DNA of 64,000 nucleotides from HLUCCA09 sp038745585 (GCA_038745585.1 JBCDLH010000006.1:62001-126000); one strand, 5' to 3'; counted from the stretch's first letter, positions 25,448 to 34,282 are shown. Numbers and translations: made by a program. The notes: generated from the sequence alone by a model not told the origin.

Positions 25448-28084
25448 ATGACGGGCAAACAGATTGCCCAGCGGTTTTTGTTGTTGACCGCCCTCGGCTA
25501 TGCCGTTGCCATCGCATGCATCGCCGGCGTGATATGGACCACGTCGCAACCATTCTTGCGGGACGCGCACACCGCGGCCCTTCAAGACCTGGCGGGAACC
25601 CAAGCCCATACGGCCGAGATGGCGCTTGACGATACATATGACACGGCAGCCTACCTTGCCGCCTCTCCGATCGTCCAAGACCTGGTTGTCGGTATCGAAG
25701 ACGAAAACGTCGCACAGGACATGATCGCGGCCTGGAGCACGCGCCGCAACGTCCAGCAAGTGCAGATCCTCGACTATGCCGGGCGTTCGGTTCTGCGCTA
25801 CGTACCGGAGGCGAACGCGACGCCGATCTTTCATGCGGTCGAATTGAGGTCCGGCTTGCGGACCGTGTTCAACCCGTATTCCGATACAACGCGCGAAGGC
25901 CAATTCCACCTGCGCTATAACCGCGAGACGGGATATCCGCACATTATGCTGACGATCCCCGTGCGTGTGCGTGACGTCACGGAAGGCATGCTCGCCGTCG
26001 AGCAGGTCATTCCGTTCAATGGCTCTCTGGGCAAAGCGCGCCTTGCAACTGAGTTTCAGCTCGATCTCCAATCGGACGGATCAAACGATCCGCCGATTGT
26101 CGAGCCCGTTCCCGGCACGCCATTCTTTATGAGTCTCGATCCAGACACGTCGGTCGCGACAACACGGTCGGTTGATCTCGTCGCGTCGATCTTGACCGGA
26201 CTTGTCGGCGTTCTGCTGCTGCCCTTTCTCGCCATGGGCGTATTTGGTTTCCGCCATATCGTTGCTCCCACGCAAGCGCTCGAAGCGTCGCGCGCGGCTC
26301 TCGCCCGCCAACAGGATCAGCTCAAACACCAAAAACAGGAATTGCGGGAATTGGCCCGGATTGCCGAGCTGACAAAAGATGCCGTAATCGTTACCGATCT
26401 GTCGGATCGTATTCTTTGGACAAATCAATCCTTTGAGATCCTAACAGGCTACACCACGGCTGAAGCGACTGGAAGAAAACCGGGAACGTTCCTTAATGGG
26501 CCTGCAACTAATCCTGAGACAATTCAGCGAATATCAGCTGCCTTAAAGGCACGTGTGCCAGTGCGCGAGGAGATCCTGAATTATACGAAATTTGGCGATC
26601 CCTATTGGGCGGCCGTAAGCATTTCGCCCCTTACCAATGAATATGGCGAAGTGCACCGTTTCGCGTCAATTTGCTCTGATATGTCGGAACGAAAAAAGTA
26701 CTTGGACGAATTGTCCAAAGCGCAGCAAGAATCCGAATACCGAGCTTTGCACGATACCATGACGGGCCTACCAAATCGCGCCTATCTCGATCGTGTGCTT
26801 GCACGAGAGGTGACATCGAAGTCCGAGCCACGCACTCTCATCCGTGTGGACCTCGATTTTTTCAAGAACGTCAACGATACGCACGGCCACGCGGCCGGCG
26901 ACCACGTGCTGCGGACGGTTGCGCATATCCTGCGCAATCACACCCGGCGGGGTGACCTGGCCGCGCGCGTTGGCGGCGACGAGTTCGTCGTCCTTATGGC
27001 ACAAGGCGCAAGTACAGAAGAGGCCGCGGCGTTCTGTAATCGTCTTCGACAAGAAATTTGCCAGGATATCGTCTTTGAGGGAAAGACATGCCGGGTCGGC
27101 GCGAGCTTTGGCATTGCCTCGGCTTTCGATGGTCTTGTCGGAAACACCGATCTTCTCGTTGGTGCCGATGCTGCGCTATACGTTTCGAAGGACAAGGGCC
27201 GGAATACGACAACGCTGTATACGCCGGAAGTGCACAGGGATGTTCTCGATAAACGGCGCTCTGCAGGAGAGATCGAGAAGGCCATTCAAAGGCAGGAATT
27301 CGAGCCATTCTTTCAGCCGCAAGTCTGCGCGAGGACGCGCGCATTCCGCGGCATTGAGGCGCTTGCGCGGTGGCGTCACCCCCTCCAAGGCGTTTTGTCG
27401 CCTCCAGCATTTCTTCCCATTGCGGAACAGATGGCGCTTGTTCCCGAAATTGATGCCATCATTTATGAAAAAGGCTTGCAAGCGGTCGAACGTTTGACGG
27501 CGCGCGGATATGTGCTTCCCAAAGTCTCTTTTAATGTGGGCGTGGCGCAGCTTGAAGATCCAGCTTTGGGGCATATCCATAAGAGCTTTAGGCTTGGAGA
27601 GACGCGCATTGCATTCGAGGTTCTCGAAAGTGTTCTCGTTGAGGAGCAGAGCAGCACGTTTAGCTTTCGCGTCGATCAATTGCGGGATAGCGGTTTTCAA
27701 ATCGAGGTGGACGACTTCGGATCTGGGCATGCGTCCATCATCGGTCTGATGCAGCTTCAGCCCGATGTTATGAAGCTCGACCAAAGGTTGGTGCTGCCGC
27801 TAATGGAGCATGGCAACGCTCGCATTATCGTGCAATCCTTGGTCGAAATCGGCAAATCCCTCGGCATTAAGATTACCGCCGAGGGCGTCGAGACCGAAGC
27901 CCATGCGGATCTATTGCGGGATATCGGTGTGAATACGCTCCAAGGCTATTGCTTTGCGCCTCCGTTAACCGCCGAAGGTCTGGAGAGCTATCTTAAGAGC
28001 AATGCGGAGCAAAACAACGCTACGTACGACGGCAGTGTGGTTGCTCTTCAGGAGCGGCGGCGCGGCCAAACGCGAAACGCCTAG
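25448..28084 (+). CDS. Membrane sensor with PAS, GGDEF and EAL domains (c-di-GMP turnover)
   Basis: 878-residue inner-membrane protein. TM1 is at about residues 10-30, a periplasmic sensor of Cache-like size at 31-240, TM2 at 243-268, and a coiled linker leads to a PAS domain at about 300-415. The GGDEF domain follows at 430-585 (intact GGDEF at 509-513), then the EAL domain at 605-850 with EAL at 637-639, Asn696, DDFG at 755-758 and AEGVET near 811. Both catalytic signatures look intact, so synthesis and breakdown of c-di-GMP are possible. It is downstream of a lone binding protein and near polysaccharide genes. The start is the ATG at 25448. The PAS-EAL coding part is visibly AT-richer than the sensor part. 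Confidence 0.88.
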   Translation: MTGKQIAQRFLLLTALGYAVAIACIAGVIWTTSQPFLRDAHTAALQDLAGTQAHTAEMALDDTYDTAAYLAASPIVQDLVVGIEDENVAQDMIAAWSTRRNVQQVQILDYAGRSVLRYVPEANATPIFHAVELRSGLRTVFNPYSDTTREGQFHLRYNRETGYPHIMLTIPVRVRDVTEGMLAVEQVIPFNGSLGKARLATEFQLDLQSDGSNDPPIVEPVPGTPFFMSLDPDTSVATTRSVDLVASILTGLVGVLLLPFLAMGVFGFRHIVAPTQALEASRAALARQQDQLKHQKQELRELARIAELTKDAVIVTDLSDRILWTNQSFEILTGYTTAEATGRKPGTFLNGPATNPETIQRISAALKARVPVREEILNYTKFGDPYWAAVSISPLTNEYGEVHRFASICSDMSERKKYLDELSKAQQESEYRALHDTMTGLPNRAYLDRVLAREVTSKSEPRTLIRVDLDFFKNVNDTHGHAAGDHVLRTVAHILRNHTRRGDLAARVGGDEFVVLMAQGASTEEAAAFCNRLRQEICQDIVFEGKTCRVGASFGIASAFDGLVGNTDLLVGADAALYVSKDKGRNTTTLYTPEVHRDVLDKRRSAGEIEKAIQRQEFEPFFQPQVCARTRAFRGIEALARWRHPLQGVLSPPAFLPIAEQMALVPEIDAIIYEKGLQAVERLTARGYVLPKVSFNVGVAQLEDPALGHIHKSFRLGETRIAFEVLESVLVEEQSSTFSFRVDQLRDSGFQIEVDDFGSGHASIIGLMQLQPDVMKLDQRLVLPLMEHGNARIIVQSLVEIGKSLGIKITAEGVETEAHADLLRDIGVNTLQGYCFAPPLTAEGLESYLKSNAEQNNATYDGSVVALQERRRGQTRNA

Positions 28085-28093
28085 CCCGTGGCG

Positions 28094-29662
28094 TTAGAGC
28101 ATCCGCGTTTCTTCCAGAAGATCCGGCAAGTCGTTTTCGTATAAGATCACATCCTCGGGACGGGTATCGCCCGAGAGCCGCTTGCGCGCTTCGGCCAGCG
28201 TTCCGGCTTGATGAACCGTGAGGACCGACGAATCCAATCCGTCGAGAAAGCTGCGGATCCTGGTCGGGTTCACCACATGCACTTCGTCGCAGCGCGAGTT
28301 GCAGTATTCGCCCAGTGCCAGATGTACCCGATCGTGCTCAATGCCGAGTTCAGCGATCCCAGGCGTGACTAAAATCGCCCGCCCGCCCCGCGTTTTAGCG
28401 AGGTCGGAGAGCACGTCGACTGCATTGCGAAACCCGCCTTCGTTGGAATTGAAAGCGTCGTCGAGGATGAGCGCCTGCCCTCGCGTTTCCCGCTTTTGCA
28501 AGCGGTGCGGTATCTGCTCGACCTCTTTAGAGACGAGCGGCAAGCGTGCGGCAATGCTCGGGTCGATCCGCAGGGCCATCACAGCAGCAAGCGCCGAGTT
28601 TACGATGTTATGCTCGCCCAAGAGCGGCAGCTGATACGTCAGCCGGTCCACCGGCCCGCTTGGATCATGAAGCGTTATCTCCCAAAACCCGTTGACCAAT
28701 TCGGCATGCTCAATGACGATATCTGCTTCGGGCTCTCGCCCCACTGTCTTGATCTGATCCGGGTGCGCCGCTTTGATGCGCTGGAACGGCTCAAAACTCA
28801 TGACCTGGTACGCAATGACGGCAAGCCCGCCTTTCCGGACCACTGCCTCTGGCAATTCGCACTTCGCAATCGCAATGTTTTCGATTGAGCCGAAGCGCTC
28901 AGTGTGCGCGTCCCCCACCGCCGTCACGATCCCGTAGGTCGGCTCTGCAAATCGGCATAGGCGGCGGACCGAGCCGATCCCGTAGGCACCCATTTCAGCA
29001 ATGAAATAGCGATGCGACCATTGCAGGCGCTGCCGAATGTGCCGCGTGAGCCCAAGTTCGGTATTGATCGAGCCTCGTGAAAAGAAGACTGGCCCCGACG
29101 TCTCTAGCATCTCGGCAAGGATATGTTTGACCGTCGTTTTGCCGAACGAGCCGGTGATCCCGATGCGGACCGGGTCCATCCGTCTGAGCTTTGCCCGCGC
29201 CGCTTGAATGAACCGGTGATTGACCCGCTCCTGCATCGGGGTCAGCAGAGCGTTCGCAGTGATAAGGGCGAGCGGAAGCGCCTGGATGACGGCAAAGCCC
29301 CAAAATGGCGCGGCCAAGACAAGCAGGCCCGCCACACCGGAGAGGACTGCAGCGACAGAAAAAATGCGTCGTGCCCGCTCCGTCCAGACGAGGGGCTTTT
29401 TGTAGGTGTAGCGCGCCTCCCGCAGGGCGATTGCCCCTAAAGCGGCCGCGCCAGGAACCGCGAGCCATGGCGCCATCCCAGAAAAGAGTGCAACGAAGAT
29501 AAGCACCACACTCGCCATCACGTCATAGAGGCGCACACGAAAGATCGCGCCGCCAAAGCGGCGGGAGTTGTACTCCTCCTGCTGAAAATAAGTGAGCAAC
29601 GTTTTGAGGCGGACCGCCAAAAGGGGTGCGAAGCCAAGGAACAGGATGAAGCCCATTGTCAT
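28094..29662 (-). CDS. Membrane-anchored Mur ligase family protein (MurF-like)
   Basis: 522-residue ATP-dependent amide ligase. Residues 1-140 hold four to five hydrophobic segments, replacing the substrate-recognition domain of normal cytosolic MurF. The Mur P-loop GSFGKTT lies at about 171-177, followed by MurF-type EMGAYGIGSVRRL, the TAVGDAHTERFGS histidine region and the LGEHNIVNSALAA motif of the Mur central domain. A C-terminal nucleotide-fold domain contains the ILDDAFNSN motif. It likely joins an amino acid or dipeptide to a membrane-bound or lipid-linked acceptor. Start: the ATG at 29662 overlaps the hydrolase stop (ATGA). The longer open frame to 30232 is read-through antisense to nothing family-like. 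The true substrate is unknown. Confidence 0.8.
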   Translation of the reverse strand: MTMGFILFLGFAPLLAVRLKTLLTYFQQEEYNSRRFGGAIFRVRLYDVMASVVLIFVALFSGMAPWLAVPGAAALGAIALREARYTYKKPLVWTERARRIFSVAAVLSGVAGLLVLAAPFWGFAVIQALPLALITANALLTPMQERVNHRFIQAARAKLRRMDPVRIGITGSFGKTTVKHILAEMLETSGPVFFSRGSINTELGLTRHIRQRLQWSHRYFIAEMGAYGIGSVRRLCRFAEPTYGIVTAVGDAHTERFGSIENIAIAKCELPEAVVRKGGLAVIAYQVMSFEPFQRIKAAHPDQIKTVGREPEADIVIEHAELVNGFWEITLHDPSGPVDRLTYQLPLLGEHNIVNSALAAVMALRIDPSIAARLPLVSKEVEQIPHRLQKRETRGQALILDDAFNSNEGGFRNAVDVLSDLAKTRGGRAILVTPGIAELGIEHDRVHLALGEYCNSRCDEVHVVNPTRIRSFLDGLDSSVLTVHQAGTLAEARKRLSGDTRPEDVILYENDLPDLLEETRML

Positions 29663-30411
29663 ACCAAGCCGAGCGCCTCCTTGACGGTCAAGGCAATCTG
29701 ATTGCGCCCGCGGTCCAAGATCGAGATATGGCCGAAATCCGGACACTCGATATAATCCGAGCCCTTGATCAGCCGGTGCAGACGGCGTCCAATCTCCGGC
29801 GGTGTTTCGGTATCGCGCCCGCCATAGATCAGCGTTGTGGGCACCGCGATCGCTCGAGCGGACTTGGTCTGGTTCTCCGCCACCGTGCGCAAGAAGATGT
29901 CCCGCAGCCCGGCCGTACGGCTCGCAATGTAATCGGCTGAGCCAAAGCGCTTTTCGAGCGAGATCAGCTCCTCCTCGTCGCGCGCCTGCGCTTTGAGCCT
30001 GCGAAACTGCGCGCTGCGGAACTTGGCGCGGATCTCCTCCCAGGTGGAGCGTTTCCGCGGAACGCCCGCGCCCGCGACGATCACGAGATGTTTCAGCCCT
30101 GCAACGGGCATCGCGGCCATGCGCAGCCCAACACGTCCGCCAAAAGAATGACCGACCCAGACGAACCGTTCGATGCCATGGGTAAGCGATAGATGTTCGG
30201 CCAGATAAGCAGCGTAATCGTCGGTCCCCCAATCGTCATCGGGGCGTGGTGTCCCACCAAAGCCCGGCAAGTCGATCAGCAGGGATTGCGCGATCGGCGC
30301 AAGCATTTCTGCAACTGGGATAAAATCCCGATGCGTGCGCCCCCAGCCATGGCCAAAAACGACCCATGGCGCCCCTTCGCGGCCGATTCTGATAGCGTGC
30401 GGCGCGTTCAT
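29659..30411 (-). CDS. Alpha/beta hydrolase
   Basis: 250-residue alpha/beta-hydrolase fold protein. It has an HGWGR oxyanion motif near residue 24, the nucleophile elbow GHSFGG near residue 97, an Asp in GGRDTETP and the catalytic His in DFGHISI close to the C-terminus. It is translationally coupled to the Mur ligase (stop TGA within the next ATGA), so it probably acts in the same pathway, for instance as an esterase, amidase or thioesterase. The start is uncertain: the ATG at 30411 is used, while 30426 gives five more residues. Neither has a strong ribosome site. Confidence 0.8.
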   Translation of the reverse strand: MNAPHAIRIGREGAPWVVFGHGWGRTHRDFIPVAEMLAPIAQSLLIDLPGFGGTPRPDDDWGTDDYAAYLAEHLSLTHGIERFVWVGHSFGGRVGLRMAAMPVAGLKHLVIVAGAGVPRKRSTWEEIRAKFRSAQFRRLKAQARDEEELISLEKRFGSADYIASRTAGLRDIFLRTVAENQTKSARAIAVPTTLIYGGRDTETPPEIGRRLHRLIKGSDYIECPDFGHISILDRGRNQIALTVKEALGLV

Positions 30412-30505
30412 GCGGTCTTGTGGCATGGCCCAATTTGCTTCACAAGATGTGGTAAAGAACATGTGCGAAGCACTGCCGCAACAGGGCCCAAGGAACAGCG
30501 AAACC

Positions 30506-31675
30506 ATGCCGGTGCGAGGCCACGAACGCTTGACCGTCGCCGTTCTTTTTGGCGGCGCGAGCCAAGAGCATGACGTTTCGGTGGTCAGCGCACAGCAGTT
30601 GATGGACGCGGCCGACATCCGCCGAATCGAGGTTGTCCCGGTCTATCTCGATTTTGAAAACCGCCTTTTGACCGGGCCGAGCCTGCGCGATGTGACAACC
30701 TTCCGTCCGCGCCCGCCGCGCAGTGTTGAAGTACAGTTCGGCTGGGGCGACGATGGCCCCGAGTTGCGCTCCGCCAAGTCAGTGCGCGCCCTCGACTGCA
30801 TCTTGCCGGTACTCCACGGGCCTTTCGGCGAGGACGGTCGGCTGCAGTCTCTTTTCGAGCTCATCGGCATTCCGGTGGCTGGATTTACGGCCTCTGCTTC
30901 GGCGCTCGCCATGCGCAAGGATGCGACGAAGGCGCTGGTCAAGTCCGTGGGGATCAACGTGCTCGACCATGTCACAGTCAACCGGGCCGAAGCTGCAGCA
31001 CCCGATCCGCTCTTTGACAGGGCCGAAGCACGTCTCGGTTACCCGATGGTGGTCAAGCCTGCCAATCTCGGCTCTTCGATCGGCGTCGGCATCGCGCTCG
31101 ACCGCGCGACACTCGCTGCGCTGACCGAAGCCGTCCTTCGGCAGGACACGCTTGCGCTGATCGAGCCCAAAGTCGAGAACCTCGTCGAGTACAACATCGC
31201 CATGCGTTGGCGCGACGCACCGGGGGGCGGCGAGATCGTTTTCTCTGCAATCGAGCGTCCGAAATCGACGACTGACCTGCTCGACTTTAAGGAGAAGTAT
31301 CTGTCGTCTGACGGACCCGCCAAGGGCACGTTCTTGCCTTCCGAAGGCATGCTGTCGCTGACCCGGGAGATCAATCCCGACCTCCCAGTCGACCTCCTCA
31401 ACGGGATAAAGGACTTCGCGCGGCGGGCTTTCGTCTGTCTTGGCCACCGCGGTGCACCCAGGATCGACTTCATGTCGAACGCCGAAACGGGTGAGCTTTG
31501 GTTCAACGAAATAAATCCAATCCCCGGCTCTTACGGCTTTTTCCTGTGGGAAGCGGCGGCCGAGCCGCTGCTCTATCCCGAACTCATCAATCACCTGGTT
31601 GACGAAGCCCTAGGGCAATCGGTCAAACACTTCGACGATCCTGTCCCGCAGGATGCCCACCTGCTTCCACGCTGA
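30506..31675 (+). CDS. D-alanine-D-alanine ligase-like ATP-grasp protein
   Basis: 389-residue ATP-grasp ligase, longer than typical Ddl (about 305-365). It shows FGGASQEHDVS near residue 15, LHGPFGEDGRLQ near 105, KPANLGSSIGVG near 187 and VEYNIA. The C-terminal metal/substrate motif reads NEINPIPGSYGFFLWE, where genuine Ddl has an NTxPG pattern and a different following loop. That loop contacts the second amino acid, so the product may not be D-Ala-D-Ala. It is divergent from the Mur ligase/hydrolase pair, with about 95 bases between starts. The ATG at 30506 follows AAGGAA; an in-frame ATG at 30461 is an alternative. Confidence 0.8.
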   Translation: MPVRGHERLTVAVLFGGASQEHDVSVVSAQQLMDAADIRRIEVVPVYLDFENRLLTGPSLRDVTTFRPRPPRSVEVQFGWGDDGPELRSAKSVRALDCILPVLHGPFGEDGRLQSLFELIGIPVAGFTASASALAMRKDATKALVKSVGINVLDHVTVNRAEAAAPDPLFDRAEARLGYPMVVKPANLGSSIGVGIALDRATLAALTEAVLRQDTLALIEPKVENLVEYNIAMRWRDAPGGGEIVFSAIERPKSTTDLLDFKEKYLSSDGPAKGTFLPSEGMLSLTREINPDLPVDLLNGIKDFARRAFVCLGHRGAPRIDFMSNAETGELWFNEINPIPGSYGFFLWEAAAEPLLYPELINHLVDEALGQSVKHFDDPVPQDAHLLPR

Positions 31676-31848
31676 GGCAGAGGACCCTGACGATGCATGT
31701 TCCTTCTCCTCATCTTGGTTGAAATAGTCCGCGGGGGTCGCCAAGGGCGACGGGGGCTGCGCCTCCATCGGCGCTCCCAAATCACGTAGGGCTGGCAATG
31801 GCGCCGCTGCCATGCCACGCAATTTGAACAGTCGTTTCAGAGGATGCC

Positions 31849-32772
31849 ATGCCGCTCACTATGAACCGTGAGGTCTTTGTGACCTGCGCCGTGACGGGCT
31901 CGGGCCGCACCCAGGATCGGAGCCCACATGTCCCCCGTTCGCCGGCCGAGATCGCGGCTGCGGCGATCGATGCGGCCAAGGCCGGGGCGGCCATCGTCCA
32001 TTGTCACGTGCGCCATCCCGAGACGGGCGCCCCCGCCCGTTCTCTCGCGCTTTACCGCGAAGTGACGGAGCGCATCCGGGCGGCTGACACTGACGTCGTG
32101 CTCAATCTCACGGCCGGGATGGGCGGCGATTTGACCTTCGGGTCGGTGGATGCGCCGCTGCCTCTCGATCCGGAGGGTACCGACATGGCCGGCGCGGCCG
32201 AGCGGGTCGCCCATATTGCCGATTGCCTCCCGGAGATTTGCACACTCGATTGCGGCACGATGAATTTCGCCGAGGCGGATTACGTCATGGTGAACACGCC
32301 CGGCATGCTGCGCGCCATGGGCAGCGCGATGACAGCACTCGGTGTCCGGCCCGAAATCGAGGCCTTTGACAGCGGCCATCTGTGGTTTGCCAAAGAACTC
32401 GTGCGGGAGGGCGTGCTCGAGAGCCCCGCCCTTGTTCAGCTCTGTATGGGCGTGCCCTGGGGCGCGCCGGACGACCTCAACACTTTGCTTGCCATGGTTA
32501 ACAATGTCCCGGCGGACTGGACTTGGTCCGCCTTCGCCCTTGGGCGCCATCAGATGCCCTATGTTGCCGCCGCGGTGCTCGCGGGCGGCCATGTCCGAGT
32601 CGGTCTTGAGGACAATCTCATGCTCGAAAAGGGCGTCCTAGCAACCAATGCGCAACTCGTCGAGAAGGCGGTCACGATCATCGAGAGCCTCGGCGCGCGC
32701 GTTGTGGGTCCCGAAGCGGTGCGCGCCCGTCTGGGGCTGACGAAGCGCGCGCCGGCCTCAGCGGCAGCGTGA
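31849..32772 (+). CDS. BKACE family beta-keto acid cleavage enzyme, likely 3-dehydrocarnitine:acetyl-CoA trimethylamine transferase
   Basis: 307-residue TIM-barrel enzyme of the DUF849 (beta-keto acid cleavage enzyme) family. The zinc-binding HCHVRHPETG motif lies near residues 44-53, and the family FDSGHLWF stretch is present. These enzymes react a beta-keto acid with acetyl-CoA to give a CoA ester and acetoacetate. The neighbouring carnitine dehydrogenase points to 3-dehydrocarnitine as substrate, giving betainyl-CoA. An AGAGG ribosome site lies just before the ATG. The specificity is inferred from context, not from the active-site residues. Confidence 0.85.
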   Translation: MPLTMNREVFVTCAVTGSGRTQDRSPHVPRSPAEIAAAAIDAAKAGAAIVHCHVRHPETGAPARSLALYREVTERIRAADTDVVLNLTAGMGGDLTFGSVDAPLPLDPEGTDMAGAAERVAHIADCLPEICTLDCGTMNFAEADYVMVNTPGMLRAMGSAMTALGVRPEIEAFDSGHLWFAKELVREGVLESPALVQLCMGVPWGAPDDLNTLLAMVNNVPADWTWSAFALGRHQMPYVAAAVLAGGHVRVGLEDNLMLEKGVLATNAQLVEKAVTIIESLGARVVGPEAVRARLGLTKRAPASAAA

Positions 32773-32791
32773 TGCCGTTCGGCTCTGAGCC

Positions 32792-34225
32792 ATGCCGATG
32801 ACGGGCCGGGCTCGGGCGGCGATTGTTGGCGGCGGTGTGATCGGCGGCGGCTGGGCCGCGCGCTTTCTGCTGAACGGCTGGGATGTGCATGTCTTCGACC
32901 CCGATCCCGAGGCGGAGCGCAAGGTCCACGACGTGCTCGCCAATGCCCGTCGCGCCCTTCCGGCGCTCTACGACACGCCCCTCCCGGTCGAAGGGGCGCT
33001 GGTCTTTCGGACAACGCTTGCCGATGCTGTGGCCGGCGCGGCCTGGGTGCAGGAGAGTGTGCCCGAACGTTTGGAGGTGAAGCACAGCGTTTTTGCCGAG
33101 ATCGCCGCCCATGCGCCGCTGGGCGCGATCCTCGCCTCCTCTACCTCCGGCCTCAAACCCTCCGAACTGAATGCGGGCCGCGGCCGGATCGTCGTGGCGC
33201 ATCCGTTCAACCCGGTTTATCTCTTGCCGCTTGTCGAGCTCGTCGGCGACGAGACGGCGCGCGCGGCCGAGATCTTGCGCACGCTTGGGATGCACCCGCT
33301 CGTGGTCCGCCATGAGATCGACGCCCACATCGCCGATCGATTGCTCGAAGCCGTCTGGCGCGAGGCGCTTTGGCTTGTCCATGACGAGATCGCCACGACC
33401 GCCGAGATCGATGATGCGATCCGCTATGGCTTTGGTCTGCGATGGGGGCAGATGGGCCTGTTCGAGACCTATCGCATCGCGGGTGGCGAAGCGAGCATGC
33501 GCCATTTCCTCGCTCAGTTCGGCCCGGCTCTGCAGTGGCCCTGGACGAAACTCACGGACGTGCCGGAGCTCGATGCGGGGCTGATCGATCGGATCGCTGC
33601 CCAGTCCGATGCGCAGTCGGGTCATCTCAATATACGCGCGCTCGAACGCCTCCGCGATGACAACCTGGTTGCCATAATCCGTGCGCTGAAACGCACCGGA
33701 ACGGCCGCCGGTGGCACTGTCCGCGCTCACGAAGCCCCACCGCCGGGCGATGGTGTGTTGCCGGTGACTGTCGACCGCGTGGTCCCGCCCACGTGGACTG
33801 ACTTCAACGGGCACATGAACGAGCTGCACTACCTCGAACTCGGTGGACAGGCCAATGACCGTTTTATGGCCCTGATCGGCGCCGATGCCGCCTATGTCGC
33901 GGCCGGCGGGACCTATTTCACCGCCGAGAACCACGTGTGCTATCTGCAGGAGATCCATGCGGGCCAGCGTGTGCGCGTGACTACCCAAGTCCTTGTGGGC
34001 GAGGGCAAAAAGATGCTGCTCTTTCATCGGGTCCTTAATGCCGGTGGCGAGCTTTGTGCCACGGTCGAGAGCATGCAAATCCATGTGGACCTTGCGACTC
34101 GGCGGAGCTCGCTGCCCGGAGAGGTGGTTGTCGCCCGCCTTGCGGCCTATGCCAAAGCCCATGCGGGGCTCGGCTGGCCGCAGCAGGCGGGGCGCGGCAT
34201 TCGGTCGAAGCGCTCCAGTGCATAG
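32792..34225 (+). CDS. Carnitine 3-dehydrogenase fused to a hotdog-fold (betainyl-CoA) thioesterase
   Basis: 477-residue fusion. Residues 1-320 form a 3-hydroxyacyl-CoA-dehydrogenase-type enzyme: Rossmann motif GGGVIGGGWAA at the N-terminus, STSGLKPSE and HPFNPVYLLPLVE. Residues from about 330 form a 4HBT thioesterase with TWTDFNGHMNELHYLE. L-carnitine is oxidised with NAD+ to 3-dehydrocarnitine; the upstream BKACE gives betainyl-CoA, and the thioesterase releases glycine betaine. It begins 19 bases after the BKACE stop, so one operon covers the route. The fused form is common in this group of bacteria. Some start uncertainty exists between the ATG at 32792 and the ATG at 32798. Confidence 0.9.
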   Translation: MPMTGRARAAIVGGGVIGGGWAARFLLNGWDVHVFDPDPEAERKVHDVLANARRALPALYDTPLPVEGALVFRTTLADAVAGAAWVQESVPERLEVKHSVFAEIAAHAPLGAILASSTSGLKPSELNAGRGRIVVAHPFNPVYLLPLVELVGDETARAAEILRTLGMHPLVVRHEIDAHIADRLLEAVWREALWLVHDEIATTAEIDDAIRYGFGLRWGQMGLFETYRIAGGEASMRHFLAQFGPALQWPWTKLTDVPELDAGLIDRIAAQSDAQSGHLNIRALERLRDDNLVAIIRALKRTGTAAGGTVRAHEAPPPGDGVLPVTVDRVVPPTWTDFNGHMNELHYLELGGQANDRFMALIGADAAYVAAGGTYFTAENHVCYLQEIHAGQRVRVTTQVLVGEGKKMLLFHRVLNAGGELCATVESMQIHVDLATRRSSLPGEVVVARLAAYAKAHAGLGWPQQAGRGIRSKRSSA

Positions 34226-34227
34226 TT

Positions 34228-34282
34228 TTGTCGGTACAACCCACTCTTGCAGTATATCTTATTTCGTATATTCATAAAATAT
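34228..34282 (+). promoter_or_regulatory. Putative arsenic operon promoter and ArsR operator
   Basis: An AT-rich island just before the ars operon. A perfect inverted repeat ATATT-CATAA-AATAT at 34268-34282 overlaps the first two bases of the ATG, a likely ArsR site. TTGCAG (34247-34252) and TATTCA (34269-34274), 16 bases apart, form a possible promoter whose start point would coincide with the ATG. No Shine-Dalgarno sequence is visible, so the message may be leaderless. Confidence 0.45.

Noticed and set aside
29663..30232. N-terminal extension of the Mur ligase frame
   Set aside because: It lies inside the hydrolase gene in another frame, has no Mur-like sequence, and the ATGA start at 29662 is clear.
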